Counted from the stretch's first letter, positions 1-11,925 are shown. The stretch is DNA of 64,000 nt from Stutzerimonas stutzeri (GCF_002890895.1 NZ_POUL01000004.1:310001-374000), one strand, 5' to 3'. The notes: a model not told the origin generated them from the letters alone. Program-made: numbers and translations.

Positions 1-138
1 GCCGGGGTCGAAGGTGAAGCGACCCGTGGAGGTCAAGCCTCGTACGTCGATTACGTCGGGCCCTACGGTGCCGGATAGAACGGGCAGTTCGATGGCGTCT
101 GCGCCTTCGATGATCAACTGCGCTTTGTTGTCAGCCAT
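1..138 (-). CDS. gltA: Citrate synthase, N-terminal fragment (runs off the window)
   Basis: The first 46 codons of a gene that continues beyond the left edge. The translation begins [20 protein letters not shown], the usual start of pseudomonad type II citrate synthase, which condenses oxaloacetate and acetyl-CoA at the entry of the TCA cycle. The ATG (complement of 136-138) is preceded by a strong AGGAGG (complement of 145-150). The gene is divergent from sdhCDAB, the classic arrangement in Pseudomonas and enterics. Only the N-terminal small domain is visible, so the active-site residues cannot be checked. The identification rests on the N-terminus plus context. Confidence 0.93.
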   Translation of the reverse strand, partial: MADNKAQLIIEGADAIELPVLSGTVGPDVIDVRGLTSTGRFTFDPG

Positions 139-196
139 GTATGGCCTCCTGTTTTATGCTTGGAATCATCATGGCCCCCCACGCAGGGCCCGCATC

Positions 197-224
197 ACTA
201 TAGTGAGATAAATCACAAAGTCAA
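197..224 (-). promoter_or_regulatory. Predicted sigma-70 promoter of gltA
   Basis: On the minus strand TTGACT (complement of 219-224) is followed after 16 bases by TATAGT (complement of 197-202). It lies about 60 bases upstream of the gltA start and points toward it. It is predicted from consensus only. Confidence 0.6.
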
Positions 225-340
225 TTTGGGTGAGCCGCCAGCTGTAGAGGGGGTTTAGGGGTGAATTCGCATCCCAGAAAATGCTATTTACGCCAATTAC
301 AAACCCAGGCGCCATCCGCCTTTAGTGGCACTTCACCACA

Positions 341-369
341 TTGTCATTAGCGACCTAACTGTTTATAAT
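341..369 (+). promoter_or_regulatory. Predicted sigma-70 promoter of sdhCDAB
   Basis: TTGTCA (341-346), a 17-base spacer and a perfect TATAAT (364-369) face the sdh operon. The expected transcript start near 376 gives a leader of about 125 bases before the GTG at 502, long enough to hold post-transcriptional control sites. The rest of the 363-base gltA-sdhC gap shows no open frame with coding character. Confidence 0.7.
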
Positions 370-501
370 CGGCGACCGACCGGCAGGGGCCTTACAGGCA
401 GTTTCCTGTGGGTTGTCACTCGTGGGTGGCGGGTACCGCTGCGTGCTCTTCCCAACAACTTTGCCCTGCGGTTTCGGGGCTCTCAAGTGTGATAAAAAGC
501 C

Positions 502-876
502 GTGAAAAGCCAACGACCTGTAAACCTAGATCTTAGGACAATAAAACTCCCAATCACTGCTTACACCTCAATCCTTCACCGCATTTCCGGCGTGATCTTG
601 TTTGTTGGTGTGGCCGTCCTACTGCTTGCGCTTGATGTCTCTTTGTCTTCTGTCGAAGGCTTTGAAGATGTGAAAGCGTACCTCGGTAGTACGCTGGCTA
701 AGCTGGTGGTCTGGGCTTTGCTCTCTGCGTTGCTGTATCACCTGGTGGCCGGTGTGCGCCATCTGGTCATGGATACCGGCCATGGCGAAACGCTGGAAGG
801 CGGGAAGCTGGGCTCGAAAATCGTTTTGGCCGTATCGGCAGTGCTGATCGTTCTGGCGGGAGTTTGGATATGGTAA
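502..876 (+). CDS. sdhC: Succinate dehydrogenase cytochrome b556 subunit
   Basis: SdhC is the 124-residue membrane anchor of respiratory complex II, which carries electrons from succinate to ubiquinone in the inner membrane. The N-terminus reads MKSQRPVNLDLRTIKLPITA, typical of the family, and three hydrophobic helices follow (about 30-48, 65-88, 105-123). S23, H26 and R27 (the SILHR motif) correspond to the E. coli quinone-site region, and H80 (LLYHLVAG) to the E. coli haem ligand H84. The start is GTG at 502; no upstream ATG in frame fits the family length. Its 3' end overlaps sdhD by a few bases (ATGGTAA), so translation is probably coupled. Confidence 0.95.
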   Translation: MKSQRPVNLDLRTIKLPITAYTSILHRISGVILFVGVAVLLLALDVSLSSVEGFEDVKAYLGSTLAKLVVWALLSALLYHLVAGVRHLVMDTGHGETLEGGKLGSKIVLAVSAVLIVLAGVWIW

Positions 877-1238
877 CCAACGTCACCAACTTTTCCCGCT
901 CGGGTCTTTACGACTGGATGGCACAGCGCGTTTCAGCGGTGGTCCTAGCGGCTTATTTTCTCTTCCTGATCGGATACCTCATGGCAAATCCGGGGCTGGA
1001 ATACGCTCAGTGGCATGCGTTGTTCTCCGCTCAGTGGATGCGCATCTTCAGTCTCCTTGCACTCGTTGCCCTCAGTGTTCATGCATGGGTTGGTATGTGG
1101 ACGATTTCCACTGACTACCTGACCAACATGGCTATCGGTAAGTGGGCTACCGGCGTGCGTTTTCTCTTCCAGGCGGTGTGTGGCATAGCCATGTTCACTT
1201 TCTTCGTCTGGGGCGTGCAGATTCTTTGGGGTATCTGA
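870..1238 (+). CDS. sdhD: Succinate dehydrogenase hydrophobic membrane anchor subunit
   Basis: SdhD, about 122 residues, is the second membrane anchor of complex II. It has three predicted helices (about 20-40, 55-80, 92-118), and a histidine in LSVHAWVGMW matches the region lining the haem and quinone pocket in the family. I chose the ATG at 870, giving MVTNVTNFSRSGLYDWMAQR, over an in-frame TTG at 864 because it matches the pseudomonad consensus and lies inside the sdhC stop overlap. It is followed after three bases by sdhA. Confidence 0.94.
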   Translation: MVTNVTNFSRSGLYDWMAQRVSAVVLAAYFLFLIGYLMANPGLEYAQWHALFSAQWMRIFSLLALVALSVHAWVGMWTISTDYLTNMAIGKWATGVRFLFQAVCGIAMFTFFVWGVQILWGI

Positions 1239-1241
1239 TCC

Positions 1242-3014
1242 ATGGCTAGTATTCGTACTCTTTCTTATGACGCCATCATTATCGGTGGTGGTGGCGCGGG
1301 CATGCGTGCCGCGCTGCAGTTGGCACAAGGTGGCCATAAAACAGCGGTGGTAACCAAGGTTTTCCCGACGCGCTCGCATACCGTTTCTGCGCAAGGTGGT
1401 ATCACCTGTGCTATCGCTTCGGCTGACCCGAACGACGATTGGCGCTGGCATATGTACGATACCGTCAAGGGCTCCGACTACATCGGCGACCAGGATGCTA
1501 TCGAATACATGTGTTCCGTTGGTCCGGAAGCTGTGTTCGAGCTCGAACATATGGGGCTGCCGTTCTCCCGTACCGAGCAGGGCCGCATTTACCAGCGCCC
1601 ATTCGGTGGCCAGTCCAAAGACTATGGTAAGGGCGGCCAGGCGGCTCGTACCTGTGCTGCGGCTGACCGTACCGGTCATGCCTTGTTGCACACCCTGTAC
1701 CAGGCCAATTTGAAGGCGGGTACCTCCTTCCTCAATGAGTGGTATGGCGTAGATCTGGTGAAGAACCAGGATGGCGCTATCGTCGGCATCATCGCGATCT
1801 GTATCGAAAACGGTGAAACGGTGTATATCCGTTCCAAGGCTGTGGTGCTGGCGACCGGTGGCGCGGGTCGTATCTATGCATCCACTACCAATGCGTTGAT
1901 CAACACCGGTGACGGAATCGGCATGGCGCTGCGTGCTGGTGTGCCGGTTCAAGACATCGAAATGTGGCAGTTCCATCCGACCGGTATCGCCGGCGCTGGC
2001 GTGCTGGTGACCGAAGGTTGCCGCGGTGAGGGTGGCTACCTGATCAACAAGCATGGCGAGCGCTTCATGGAGCGTTACGCGCCGAACGCGAAAGATTTGG
2101 CTGGTCGTGACGTTGTTGCTCGTTCGATGGTCAAGGAAATCCTGGCTGGCAACGGCTGTGGTCCAGATGGTGACCACGTGATGCTGAAGCTCGACCACCT
2201 TGGTGAGGAAGTTCTGCACAGCCGTCTACCTGGTATCTGCGAGCTGTCGAAGACGTTTGCGCACGTTGATCCTGTTACTGCTCCAGTGCCTGTGGTCCCG
2301 ACCTGTCACTACATGATGGGTGGCATCGCCACTAACATTCATGGCCAGGCGATGACCCAGGATGCAAACGGTAATGACAAGATCATTGACGGGCTGTTTG
2401 CGGTAGGCGAAGTGGCGTGCGTGTCGGTTCATGGTGCCAACCGTCTGGGTGGCAACTCCCTGCTTGACCTTGTTGTATTCGGTCGCGCAGCCGGTCTCCA
2501 TCTGGAAAAGGCCCTGAAAGACGGTATCGAGCACCGCGGTGCGACTGAAACCGACCTGGACGTTGCTTTGAATCGTCTCGCCAGCTTGAACGAGCGGACA
2601 GAGGGCGAAGACGTCGCTTCACTGCGTAAAGAGCTGCAGAGCTGCATGCAGAACTATTTCGGTGTATTCCGTACGGGCGAGTACATGCAGAAGGGTATTG
2701 CTCAGCTTGCTGATCTGCGCCAGCGCATCGCTAACGTTAAGATTTCTGACAAGAGCCAGGCTTTCAATACCGCGCGTATTGAAGCGCTGGAACTGCAGAA
2801 CTTGCTCGAAGTGGCTGAAGCAACTGCCATCGCTGCGGAAAATCGCAAGGAATCGCGTGGCGCACATGCCCGCGAGGATTTCGAAGAGCGTGATGATGAA
2901 AACTGGCTGTGCCACACCCTGTACTTCCCGGGTGAGAAGCGCGTAGCCAAGCGTGCCGTGAACTTCTCTCCGAAGACTGTTCCGACTTTCGAACCTAAGG
3001 TTCGGACTTACTGA
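1242..3014 (+). CDS. sdhA: Succinate dehydrogenase flavoprotein subunit
   Basis: SdhA, 590 residues, is the cytoplasm-facing catalytic subunit that oxidises succinate to fumarate. The FAD-binding dinucleotide motif [10 protein letters not shown] is at 15-24. H46 in [10 protein letters not shown] is the expected covalent FAD attachment histidine. H245 (FHPTGIAG), R289 (AGRDVVAR) and H356 (PTCHYMMGG) correspond to the substrate-binding and proton-shuttle residues known from E. coli. [13 protein letters not shown] near residue 400 is the conserved substrate arginine region. Length is normal for the family. It lies 3 bases after sdhD and 10 before sdhB in one operon. A 424-codon frame on the opposite strand here is not a gene. 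Confidence 0.97.
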   Translation: MASIRTLSYDAIIIGGGGAGMRAALQLAQGGHKTAVVTKVFPTRSHTVSAQGGITCAIASADPNDDWRWHMYDTVKGSDYIGDQDAIEYMCSVGPEAVFELEHMGLPFSRTEQGRIYQRPFGGQSKDYGKGGQAARTCAAADRTGHALLHTLYQANLKAGTSFLNEWYGVDLVKNQDGAIVGIIAICIENGETVYIRSKAVVLATGGAGRIYASTTNALINTGDGIGMALRAGVPVQDIEMWQFHPTGIAGAGVLVTEGCRGEGGYLINKHGERFMERYAPNAKDLAGRDVVARSMVKEILAGNGCGPDGDHVMLKLDHLGEEVLHSRLPGICELSKTFAHVDPVTAPVPVVPTCHYMMGGIATNIHGQAMTQDANGNDKIIDGLFAVGEVACVSVHGANRLGGNSLLDLVVFGRAAGLHLEKALKDGIEHRGATETDLDVALNRLASLNERTEGEDVASLRKELQSCMQNYFGVFRTGEYMQKGIAQLADLRQRIANVKISDKSQAFNTARIEALELQNLLEVAEATAIAAENRKESRGAHAREDFEERDDENWLCHTLYFPGEKRVAKRAVNFSPKTVPTFEPKVRTY

Positions 3015-3024
3015 GGTCGCCGAT

Positions 3025-3729
3025 ATGTTGCAAGTGAGCGTTTATCGCTATAACCCGGATAAAGACGCAAAGCCCTATATGCAGGACTTTCAGGTCAATA
3101 CCGATGGTAAAGACCTGATGGTGCTCGACGTGCTTGCTCTTATCAAGGAGCAGGACGAGGGCTTCTCCTATCGCCGCTCGTGCCGCGAGGGCGTTTGTGG
3201 CTCGGACGGCATGAACCTGAACGGCAAGAACGGGCTGGCCTGCATCACGCCGCTCTCGTCTGTAGTCAAAGGTAACAAGCTGGTTGTTCGTCCTCTACCC
3301 GGTTTGCCAGTTATTCGTGACTTGGCGGTCGATATGGGCATCTTCTATAAGCAGTACGAGAAGGTTCGCCCGTATTTGATGAACGATACCCCGGCTCCGG
3401 CTATCGAACGTCTGCAGAGTCCGGAGGATCGGGAGAAGCTTGACGGTTTGTACGAGTGCATCCTTTGCGCTTGCTGCTCCACCAGCTGCCCGTCCTTCTG
3501 GTGGAATCCAGACAAGTTCCTCGGACCCGCTGCGCTGCTACAGGCTTATCGATTCCTGGCCGACAGCCGCGACACCGAGACTGAGAACCGTCTGTCTGCT
3601 TTGGATGATCCGTTCAGCGTGTTTCGCTGCCGGGGCATCATGAACTGCGTGAGCGTGTGCCCGAAAGGGCTGAATCCGACCAAGGCCATTGGCCATGTGC
3701 GGAATATGCTGCTGCAGAGCGCAACCTGA
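3025..3729 (+). CDS. sdhB: Succinate dehydrogenase iron-sulfur subunit
   Basis: SdhB, 234 residues, passes electrons from FAD to ubiquinone. The N-terminal plant-type ferredoxin domain carries the [2Fe-2S] motif CREGVCGSDGMN with a following GLAC. The C-terminal domain has CILCACCSTSCPSFWW, then CRGIMNC and CVSVCPKGLNP, which supply the [4Fe-4S] and [3Fe-4S] ligands. Length matches the E. coli protein. It is the last gene of sdhCDAB; a large inverted repeat follows before sucA. Confidence 0.97.
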   Translation: MLQVSVYRYNPDKDAKPYMQDFQVNTDGKDLMVLDVLALIKEQDEGFSYRRSCREGVCGSDGMNLNGKNGLACITPLSSVVKGNKLVVRPLPGLPVIRDLAVDMGIFYKQYEKVRPYLMNDTPAPAIERLQSPEDREKLDGLYECILCACCSTSCPSFWWNPDKFLGPAALLQAYRFLADSRDTETENRLSALDDPFSVFRCRGIMNCVSVCPKGLNPTKAIGHVRNMLLQSAT

Positions 3730-3792
3730 TGCACCCAAAGCGTCTGCGAGTATTAATAGTAGTTGCAGGCCTTTAATGCTTTACCGCGACAC

Positions 3793-3824
3793 CTACGGCG
3801 CCTGAGTTCAACTCGGCGCCGTAG
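3793..3824 (+). terminator. Inverted repeat after sdhB, possible terminator or attenuator
   Basis: Perfect 10-base arms CTACGGCGCC (3793-3802) and GGCGCCGTAG (3815-3824) enclose a second nested stem GAGT/ACTC with a 3-base loop. There is no T-run behind it, so it may be a processing or mRNA-stability hairpin separating sdh from suc rather than a full terminator. Confidence 0.55.
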
Positions 3825-4019
3825 TCTTAGTAGGAACCCCAGCTCACAAAGCCGTGGTTTCGCTCTGAAAATTTGATGACCAGCAGGGGCATCCGGGGTG
3901 GTTCTCGGAAACTATCTGCGCGGTCCGTAGTGGCTTTACCTGGGTCGCTGCTTCAGAACTTGGGAAGTCATGCTGCGGTCTCCACGCTGGTGGTGTCTCC
4001 TTATCGAAGGTGACCAGAC

Positions 4020-6851
4020 ATGCAAGAAAGCGTAATGCAGCGCATGTGGGACAGTGCCCACCTATCCGGTGGTAACGCTGCCTATGTGGAAGAGCTCTAC
4101 GAGCTCTACCTGCACGATCCCAACGCTGTGCCAGAAGAATGGCGCACCTATTTCCAGAAGCTGCCAGTCAGCGGTGGCGCTGCGGCCGATGTATCGCATT
4201 CGACAATCCGCGATCACTTCGTGTTGTTGGCCAAAAACCAACGCCGCGCTCAGCCTGCTTCGGCCGGTAGTGTCAGTAGCGAGCATGAGAAGAAACAGGT
4301 CGAAGTCCTGCGTCTTATTCAGGCGTACCGGATGCGGGGCCATCAGGTGGCTCAGCTTGATCCGCTCGGCTTGCAGCAACGGCCGGCGCCCGCCGACTTG
4401 GCAATCAACAACTACGCTCTGACTGACGCCGATCTGGATACGGTATTCCGTACCGGCGACCTTGCCATGGGCAAAGATCAGGCAACCTTGCGTGAAATTC
4501 ACCAAGCGCTGCAAGAGACGTATTGCCGCACTATCGGGGCTGAGTTCACCCACATCGTCGACTCAGACCAGCGCAACTGGTTTCTGCAAAGACTCGAAAG
4601 CGTTCGTGGTCGCCCGTCTTTCTCGCCTGAAATCAAGAGTCACCTGCTTGAGCGGCTGACGGCTGCTGAGGGCCTGGAAAAGTACCTGGGCACCAAGTAT
4701 CCGGGCACCAAGCGTTTTGGCCTTGAAGGTGGCGAAAGTCTGATTCCATTGCTGGATGAAATAATCCAACGCTCAGGCTCTTATGGCACCAAGGAAATCG
4801 TCATTGGCATGGCCCACCGTGGCCGCCTCAACGTACTGGTCAACACCTTCGGCAAAAACCCGCGCGACCTCTTCGACGAATTCGAAGGCAAGAAGGTTGA
4901 AGGCCTCAGTTCCGGCGATGTGAAGTATCACCAGGGCTTTTCCTCGAACGTGATGACTCCGGGTGGCGAAATACACTTGGCGATGGCGTTCAACCCGTCG
5001 CACCTGGAAATCGTTTCGCCGGTCGTTGAAGGCTCCGTCCGTGCCCGTCAGGATCGTCGTTGCGATGCGGTGGGCGATAAGGTTCTGCCGGTCACGATTC
5101 ATGGTGATGCCGCCGTGGCGGGGCAGGGCGTCGTGATGGAAACGTTCCAGATGTCCCAGACTCGTGCGTATCGCACGGGAGGTACCATCCGGATCGTGAT
5201 CAACAATCAGGTTGGCTTTACCACCAACAAGCAAGAAGATGCGCGCTCCACTGAGTATGCGACCGACGTTGCAAAGATGATCCAGGCGCCGATCTTCCAC
5301 GTGAATGCGGATGATCCAGAAGCTGTTCTCTTCGTCACGCAGCTCGCAGTCGATTACCGGATGCAGTTCAAGCGCGACATTGTTATCGACCTGATTTGCT
5401 ACCGCCGTCGTGGTCACAACGAAGCGGATGAGCCTAGCGGCACTCAGCCACTGATGTATCAGAAGATCGCCAAGCAGCGCACTACGCGTGAGCTGTATGC
5501 CGATTCGCTGACGCAATCAAAAGTTCTCGACAACGAGCGCGTTCAGGCCAAGGTCGACGAGTATCGTGCCGCGTTGGACAACGGTCTTCACGTGGTCAAG
5601 AGCCTGGTCAAAGAGCCGAACAAGGAATTGTTTGTTGATTGGCGTCCTTATCTGGGTCATACATGGACTGCTCGCTACGACACGCGTTTCGAATTGAAGG
5701 CGCTGCAGGAGCTGTCCAGCAAGATGCTGGCGGTGCCGGAAGGCTTCGTTGTTCAGCGGCAGGTTTCGAAGATTCTCGAAGATCGCCAGAAGATGGGAGC
5801 CGGTGCGCTCGCCATTAACTGGGGCTACGCCGAGACACTGGCCTATGCAACCCTGCTGTTCGAAGGCCACCCGGTTCGTATCAGTGGTCAGGACGTGGGT
5901 CGGGGCACCTTCTCGCACCGCCATGCGGCGTTGCACAACCAGAAGGATGGCAGCACCTACATCCCGCTTCAGCATCTTTACGAAGGCCAGCCTCGCTTCG
6001 ACCTCTACGACTCCTTCCTGTCGGAGGAGGCGGTACTGGCGTTTGAGTATGGTTATGCCACTACCATGCCGAACGCATTGGTGGTGTGGGAGGCTCAGTT
6101 CGGTGACTTCGCCAACGGTGCACAGGTCGTCATAGATCAGTTCATCACCAGCGGCGAGCACAAGTGGGGCCGGCTGTGTGGTCTGACCATGCTATTGCCG
6201 CACGGCTATGAAGGGCAGGGACCAGAGCATTCGTCAGCACGTCTGGAGCGCTATCTGCAACTGTGCGCTGAGCACAACATCCAGGTGTGCGTGCCGACAA
6301 CTCCGGCTCAGGTCTATCACATGCTTCGCCGGCAGGCGATCCGTCCCCTGCGCAAGCCTCTGGTAGCGCTGACGCCGAAGTCCCTGCTGCGTCATAAGCT
6401 GGCGACCTCGACTCTGGAAGACCTGACCCAAGGTTCTTTCCTGACTGTGATTCCAGAGGTCGATCAGATCGATCCGAGCAAGGTCGAACGCGTTGTCATG
6501 TGCAGTGGCAAGGTTTATTACGATCTGCTGGACAAGCGCCGCAACGAGGGTCGTGAGGACATCGCCATCGTTCGCCTGGAACAGCTGTATCCGTTCCCAG
6601 AAGATGATTTGGCTGAGGTGCTTGCGCCTTACCAGAACATCAAGAATATCGTCTGGTGTCAGGAAGAGCCTATGAACCAGGGTGCCTGGTATTGCAGCCA
6701 ACATCATATGCGTCGTGTCGCCGTCGCACACAAGAAGGAGCTGTTCCTGCAATACGCGGGTCGTGAAGCTTCTGCAGCGCCTGCGGTCGGTTACGCCTCC
6801 ATGCACGCCGAACAGCAGGAAAAACTGCTGCAGGACGCCTTCACCGTTTAA
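4020..6851 (+). CDS. sucA: 2-oxoglutarate dehydrogenase E1 component
   Basis: SucA, 943 residues, is the thiamine-diphosphate-dependent decarboxylase of the 2-oxoglutarate dehydrogenase complex. The N-terminus (MWDSAHLSGGNAAYVEELY) is the short E2-interacting segment found in proteobacterial E1o. GMAHRGRLNVL and the HGDAA motif mark the ThDP/Mg binding half, and YRRRGHNEADEP follows. The C-terminal transketolase-like half contains GQDVGRGTFSHRHA and LPHGYEGQGPEHSSARLERY. Length is typical. It heads the sucAB-lpd-sucCD run after a 290-base gap; AAGG lies about 10 bases upstream of the ATG. Confidence 0.97.
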   Translation: MQESVMQRMWDSAHLSGGNAAYVEELYELYLHDPNAVPEEWRTYFQKLPVSGGAAADVSHSTIRDHFVLLAKNQRRAQPASAGSVSSEHEKKQVEVLRLIQAYRMRGHQVAQLDPLGLQQRPAPADLAINNYALTDADLDTVFRTGDLAMGKDQATLREIHQALQETYCRTIGAEFTHIVDSDQRNWFLQRLESVRGRPSFSPEIKSHLLERLTAAEGLEKYLGTKYPGTKRFGLEGGESLIPLLDEIIQRSGSYGTKEIVIGMAHRGRLNVLVNTFGKNPRDLFDEFEGKKVEGLSSGDVKYHQGFSSNVMTPGGEIHLAMAFNPSHLEIVSPVVEGSVRARQDRRCDAVGDKVLPVTIHGDAAVAGQGVVMETFQMSQTRAYRTGGTIRIVINNQVGFTTNKQEDARSTEYATDVAKMIQAPIFHVNADDPEAVLFVTQLAVDYRMQFKRDIVIDLICYRRRGHNEADEPSGTQPLMYQKIAKQRTTRELYADSLTQSKVLDNERVQAKVDEYRAALDNGLHVVKSLVKEPNKELFVDWRPYLGHTWTARYDTRFELKALQELSSKMLAVPEGFVVQRQVSKILEDRQKMGAGALAINWGYAETLAYATLLFEGHPVRISGQDVGRGTFSHRHAALHNQKDGSTYIPLQHLYEGQPRFDLYDSFLSEEAVLAFEYGYATTMPNALVVWEAQFGDFANGAQVVIDQFITSGEHKWGRLCGLTMLLPHGYEGQGPEHSSARLERYLQLCAEHNIQVCVPTTPAQVYHMLRRQAIRPLRKPLVALTPKSLLRHKLATSTLEDLTQGSFLTVIPEVDQIDPSKVERVVMCSGKVYYDLLDKRRNEGREDIAIVRLEQLYPFPEDDLAEVLAPYQNIKNIVWCQEEPMNQGAWYCSQHHMRRVAVAHKKELFLQYAGREASAAPAVGYASMHAEQQEKLLQDAFTV

Positions 6852-6864
6852 TCATTCTTGCAAG

Positions 6865-6885
6865 AGGCCGCGAACATCGCGGCCT
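6865..6885 (+). other. Hairpin between sucA and sucB
   Basis: AGGCCGCGA (6865-6873) and TCGCGGCCT (6877-6885) form a 9-base perfect stem with a 3-base loop in the 67-base sucA-sucB gap. No U-tract follows, so it looks like an RNA-stability or partial-attenuation element rather than an operon end. Confidence 0.5.
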
Positions 6886-6918
6886 TGATGTAAAAACCGA
6901 ATCAATAGGACCCAGCTA

Positions 6919-8145
6919 ATGGCTATCGAGATCAAAGCCCCTCAATTTCCGGAATCGGTTGCTGACGGCACCGTTGCGACCTGGCACAAGCAGCCAGGCG
7001 ATGCGGTAAAGCGTGACGAGCTTATTGTCGACATCGAGACCGACAAAGTTGTTATGGAAGTGCTGGCCGAAGCGGATGGCGTGCTGAGCGAAATCGTCAA
7101 AAATGAAGGCGATACCGTCCTCAGCGGTGAGCTGCTTGGCAAGCTCGACGCAGGTGCAACAGCCTCTGCTCCCGCCGCATCGGCACCGGCTGAAACCGCT
7201 GCTCCAGCAACCTCTGCAGCTTCGGCACCGGCAACCGGCGCAGAAGATGCGATCCTCGCGCCTGCTGCCCGTAAGCTGGCCGAAGAAAACGGCATCGACC
7301 CGAACAGCGTCAAGGGCACTGGTAAAGACGGTCGCGTCACTAAAGAAGACCTGGTTGCCGCTATCGAAGCCAAGAAGTCCGCTCCGGCTGCTAGCAAGCC
7401 TGCTGCCAGCACTGCTGCTGCTCCTGTCGCAGCGGGCGGTGATCGCACCGAGAAGCGCGTGCCGATGACCCGTCTGCGTGCGAAGGTTGCCGAGCGCCTG
7501 GTCGAGGCTCAGTCGAACATGGCGATGCTGACGACCTTCAACGAGGTCGACATGACCGAAGTCATGGCCCTTCGTTCGAAGTACAAGGATCTTTTCGAGA
7601 AGACACACAATGGCGTGCGTCTGGGCTTCATGTCCTTCTTCGTCAAAGCTTCTGTTGAAGCGTTGAAGCGTTTCCCCGCAGTCAACGCGTCGATCGATGG
7701 CACTGACATTGTCTACCACGGCTATCAGGACATCGGTGTCGCTGTCTCCAGTGATCGTGGCCTGGTCGTCCCTGTTCTGCGCAATGCCGAACTGATGAAC
7801 CTGGCTGAAGTCGAAAGCGGCATCGCCACCTTCGGCAAGAAGGCGCGTGATGGCAAGCTGTCGATTGATGAGATGACTGGCGGCACCTTCACCATCACCA
7901 ATGGCGGTACGTTCGGTTCGATGATGTCGACCCCGATCGTGAACCCGCCACAGGCCGCTATCCTGGGCATGCACAACATTCTGCAGCGTCCGATGGCTGT
8001 AAATGGTCAGGTGGTTATCCGGCCGATGATGTACTTGGCGCTGTCCTATGACCATCGCCTGATCGACGGCAAGGAAGCGGTCAGCTTCCTGGTGACCATC
8101 AAGAACCTGCTGGAAGATCCGGCGCGTCTGTTGCTGGACATCTAA
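6919..8145 (+). CDS. sucB: Dihydrolipoyl succinyltransferase (E2 of 2-oxoglutarate dehydrogenase)
   Basis: SucB, 408 residues, forms the core of the complex and transfers the succinyl group to CoA. The order is an N-terminal lipoyl domain with lipoyl lysine K43 in IETDKVVME, an Ala/Pro-rich linker (about 80-108), a peripheral subunit-binding domain ([19 protein letters not shown], about 112-150), a second flexible linker, and the catalytic acyltransferase domain. H379 and D383 in SYDHRLIDG are the catalytic HxxxD pair. There is a single lipoyl domain, as in E. coli SucB. The next gene is lpd. Confidence 0.97.
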   Translation: MAIEIKAPQFPESVADGTVATWHKQPGDAVKRDELIVDIETDKVVMEVLAEADGVLSEIVKNEGDTVLSGELLGKLDAGATASAPAASAPAETAAPATSAASAPATGAEDAILAPAARKLAEENGIDPNSVKGTGKDGRVTKEDLVAAIEAKKSAPAASKPAASTAAAPVAAGGDRTEKRVPMTRLRAKVAERLVEAQSNMAMLTTFNEVDMTEVMALRSKYKDLFEKTHNGVRLGFMSFFVKASVEALKRFPAVNASIDGTDIVYHGYQDIGVAVSSDRGLVVPVLRNAELMNLAEVESGIATFGKKARDGKLSIDEMTGGTFTITNGGTFGSMMSTPIVNPPQAAILGMHNILQRPMAVNGQVVIRPMMYLALSYDHRLIDGKEAVSFLVTIKNLLEDPARLLLDI

Positions 8146-9675
<1,530 letters not shown>

Positions 9676-9690
9676 CGGCGCAGCAGCAAA

Positions 9691-9731
9691 CGGCGGCATG
9701 CACTGGGCTTTCAGGCCTAGTGCAGCTGCCG
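9691..9731 (+). other. Long imperfect hairpin between lpd and sucC
   Basis: The inner stem GCACTGGGC pairs with GCCTAGTGC (one G-U), continued outward by CGGCGGCA against GCTGCCG. A second small hairpin, TACCTT (9734-9739) with AAGGTA (9745-9750), follows at once. Neither has a T-run. They occupy most of the 175-base lpd-sucC gap and may set the relative level of sucCD. Confidence 0.4.
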
Positions 9732-9850
9732 AATACCTTCGCGCAAGGTATGACAGGTCTTTGAAAGGTATCTTCGATAGTTTTCAGCGACTTGAGGTGA
9801 CGCCGCAGCAATGTGGTGTCTGATGCACATCAAACCGAACGGTAGCTAAG

Positions 9851-11017
9851 ATGAATCTTCACGAATATCAGGGTAAGCAACTGTTTGCCGAGTACGGACT
9901 GCCGGTCTCCAAGGGCTACGCGATCGATAGCCCTAAAGAAGCGGCAGAAGCCTGTGATCAGATCGGTGGTACCGAGTGGGTGGTCAAGGCACAGGTTCAT
10001 GCGGGTGGTCGCGGCAAGGCGGGCGGCGTCAAACTCGTCCGCAGCAAGGACGAAGCCCGAGCATTCGCCGAGCAGTGGCTGGACAAGCGCCTGGTGACCT
10101 ACCAGACCGACGCCAACGGACAGCCGGTCAGCAAGATTCTCGTAGAAGCCTGCACCGACATTGATAAAGAACTGTACCTGGGTGCCGTCGTTGATCGCGC
10201 AACTCGCCGGGTGGTCTTCATGGCCTCCACCGAAGGCGGCGTCGACATCGAAAAAGTCGCTCACGACACGCCGGAAAAAATCCTCAAGGCAACCATTGAT
10301 CCGCTCGTTGGCGCTCAGCCGTTCCAAGGTCGTGAGCTGGCGTTCCAGCTTGGCCTCAAAGGCGATCAGGTCAAGCAGTTCGTTCATATTTTCGTAGGCT
10401 TGGCCAAGCTGTTCGTCGACTACGATTTGGCGCTGCTCGAAGTGAATCCGCTGGTGATCAAGAAAGACGGCAACCTGCACTGCCTGGATGCCAAGCTGAA
10501 TATCGACAGTAATGCGATTTATCGCCAGCCCAAGCTGCGCGGTATGCAGGACCCCTCCCAGGACGACCCACGTGAGGCCCATGCGGCGAAGTGGGAACTC
10601 AACTACGTGGCGCTTGAAGGCAACATCGGTTGCATGGTCAACGGTGCCGGTCTGGCCATGGGCACCATGGATATCGTCAACCTGCATGGCGGCAAGCCTG
10701 CAAACTTCCTCGACGTCGGTGGCGGCGCAACTGAAGAACGCGTGACAGAGGCCTTCAAGATCATTCTGTCGGACGAAAACGTCGCAGCGGTTCTGGTCAA
10801 CATTTTCGGCGGCATCGTTCGCTGCGACATGATTGCCGAAGGCATCATCGGCGCGGTCAAGGAAGTCGGCGTCAAGGTGCCAGTGGTTGTGCGCCTGGAA
10901 GGCAACAACGCCGAGCTCGGTGCCAAGATGCTGGGTGAAAGTGGTCTGAACATCATCGGCGCAACCAGCTTGACCGATGCGGCCATTCAAGTCGTCAAAG
11001 CCGCGGAGGGCAAGTAA
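9851..11017 (+). CDS. sucC: Succinyl-CoA synthetase beta subunit
   Basis: SucC, 388 residues, is the nucleotide-binding ATP-grasp subunit of ADP-forming succinyl-CoA synthetase, the only substrate-level phosphorylation step of the TCA cycle. The N-terminal [19 protein letters not shown] and the [16 protein letters not shown] segment belong to the ATP-grasp fold. LLEVNPLVI binds metal, and [17 protein letters not shown] lies in the C-terminal ligase domain. Length equals E. coli SucC. Its TAA overlaps the sucD ATG by one base (TAATG), indicating translational coupling for 1:1 stoichiometry. Confidence 0.97.
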   Translation: MNLHEYQGKQLFAEYGLPVSKGYAIDSPKEAAEACDQIGGTEWVVKAQVHAGGRGKAGGVKLVRSKDEARAFAEQWLDKRLVTYQTDANGQPVSKILVEACTDIDKELYLGAVVDRATRRVVFMASTEGGVDIEKVAHDTPEKILKATIDPLVGAQPFQGRELAFQLGLKGDQVKQFVHIFVGLAKLFVDYDLALLEVNPLVIKKDGNLHCLDAKLNIDSNAIYRQPKLRGMQDPSQDDPREAHAAKWELNYVALEGNIGCMVNGAGLAMGTMDIVNLHGGKPANFLDVGGGATEERVTEAFKIILSDENVAAVLVNIFGGIVRCDMIAEGIIGAVKEVGVKVPVVVRLEGNNAELGAKMLGESGLNIIGATSLTDAAIQVVKAAEGK

Positions 11018-11904
11018 TGAGCGTCCTGATCAATAAAGACACCAAGGTCATTTGCCAGGGCTTCACCGGCTCGCAAGGCACCTTCCACTCCGAGCAGGCT
11101 ATCGAGTACGGCACCAAGATGGTCGGCGGCGTTACCCCGGGTAAGGGCGGTACTACGCATCTGGGGCTGCCTGTTTTCAACACGGTCAAAGAAGCGGTTG
11201 CAGCTACTGGTGCTGATGCGTCAGTGATCTACGTGCCAGCACCGTTCTGCAAGGACTCGATTCTTGAAGCGGTGTTCGGCGGTATCAAGCTGATCGTCTG
11301 CATCACCGAAGGCATTCCGACCCTCGATATGCTCGAAGTGAAGATCAAGTGCGATGAAATGGGCGTTCGCCTGATTGGGCCGAACTGCCCGGGTGTGATC
11401 ACGCCCGGCGAGTGCAAAATCGGTATCCAGCCTGGTCACATCCACATGCCGGGCAAGGTCGGCATCGTGTCTCGTTCGGGCACGCTGACCTATGAAGCGG
11501 TCAAGCAGACCACTGATGCCGGTTTCGGTCAGTCCACCTGCGTGGGTATCGGCGGCGATCCGATTCCGGGCTCGACCTTCATCGATATCCTCAAGCTCTT
11601 CCAAGAAGATCCGCAGACCGAGGCGATCGTCATGATCGGCGAGATCGGTGGTTCTGCCGAGGAGGAGGCTGCTGCTTACATCAAGGCCAATGTCACCAAG
11701 CCGGTAGTGTCGTACATCGCCGGTGTTACGGCGCCTGCAGGCAAGCGGATGGGGCACGCTGGCGCGATCATCTCGGGCGGTAAAGGAACGGCAGACGAGA
11801 AGTTTGCAGCGCTGCAGGATGCCGGCGTGAAGACAGTTCGCTCGCTTGCCGATATCGGTAAAGCGCTGGCGGAAGTCACTGGCTGGGAAGCCAAGCAGGC
11901 CTGA
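11017..11904 (+). CDS. sucD: Succinyl-CoA synthetase alpha subunit
   Basis: SucD, 295 residues, binds CoA through the N-terminal Rossmann domain ([20 protein letters not shown]) and carries the phosphorylated histidine. H247 in [11 protein letters not shown] is the expected phospho-His. The SRSGTLTYE motif is also conserved. It is the last gene of the TCA run; a strong Rho-independent terminator begins 21 bases after the stop. Confidence 0.97.
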   Translation: MSVLINKDTKVICQGFTGSQGTFHSEQAIEYGTKMVGGVTPGKGGTTHLGLPVFNTVKEAVAATGADASVIYVPAPFCKDSILEAVFGGIKLIVCITEGIPTLDMLEVKIKCDEMGVRLIGPNCPGVITPGECKIGIQPGHIHMPGKVGIVSRSGTLTYEAVKQTTDAGFGQSTCVGIGGDPIPGSTFIDILKLFQEDPQTEAIVMIGEIGGSAEEEAAAYIKANVTKPVVSYIAGVTAPAGKRMGHAGAIISGGKGTADEKFAALQDAGVKTVRSLADIGKALAEVTGWEAKQA

Positions 11905-11925
11905 TTTCCAGCCTGCGTTGCCTGA

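Noticed and set aside
439-480. Hfq/Crc catabolite-activity motif in the sdhC leader (AACAAC)
   Set aside because: The A-rich AAnAAnAA pattern is incomplete and not next to the ribosome site.
945-2219. 424-codon open frame on the minus strand opposite sdhA
   Set aside because: The plus-strand SdhA frame is unmistakable (FAD motif, catalytic residues). Long antisense frames are common in GC-rich genes and this one matches no family.
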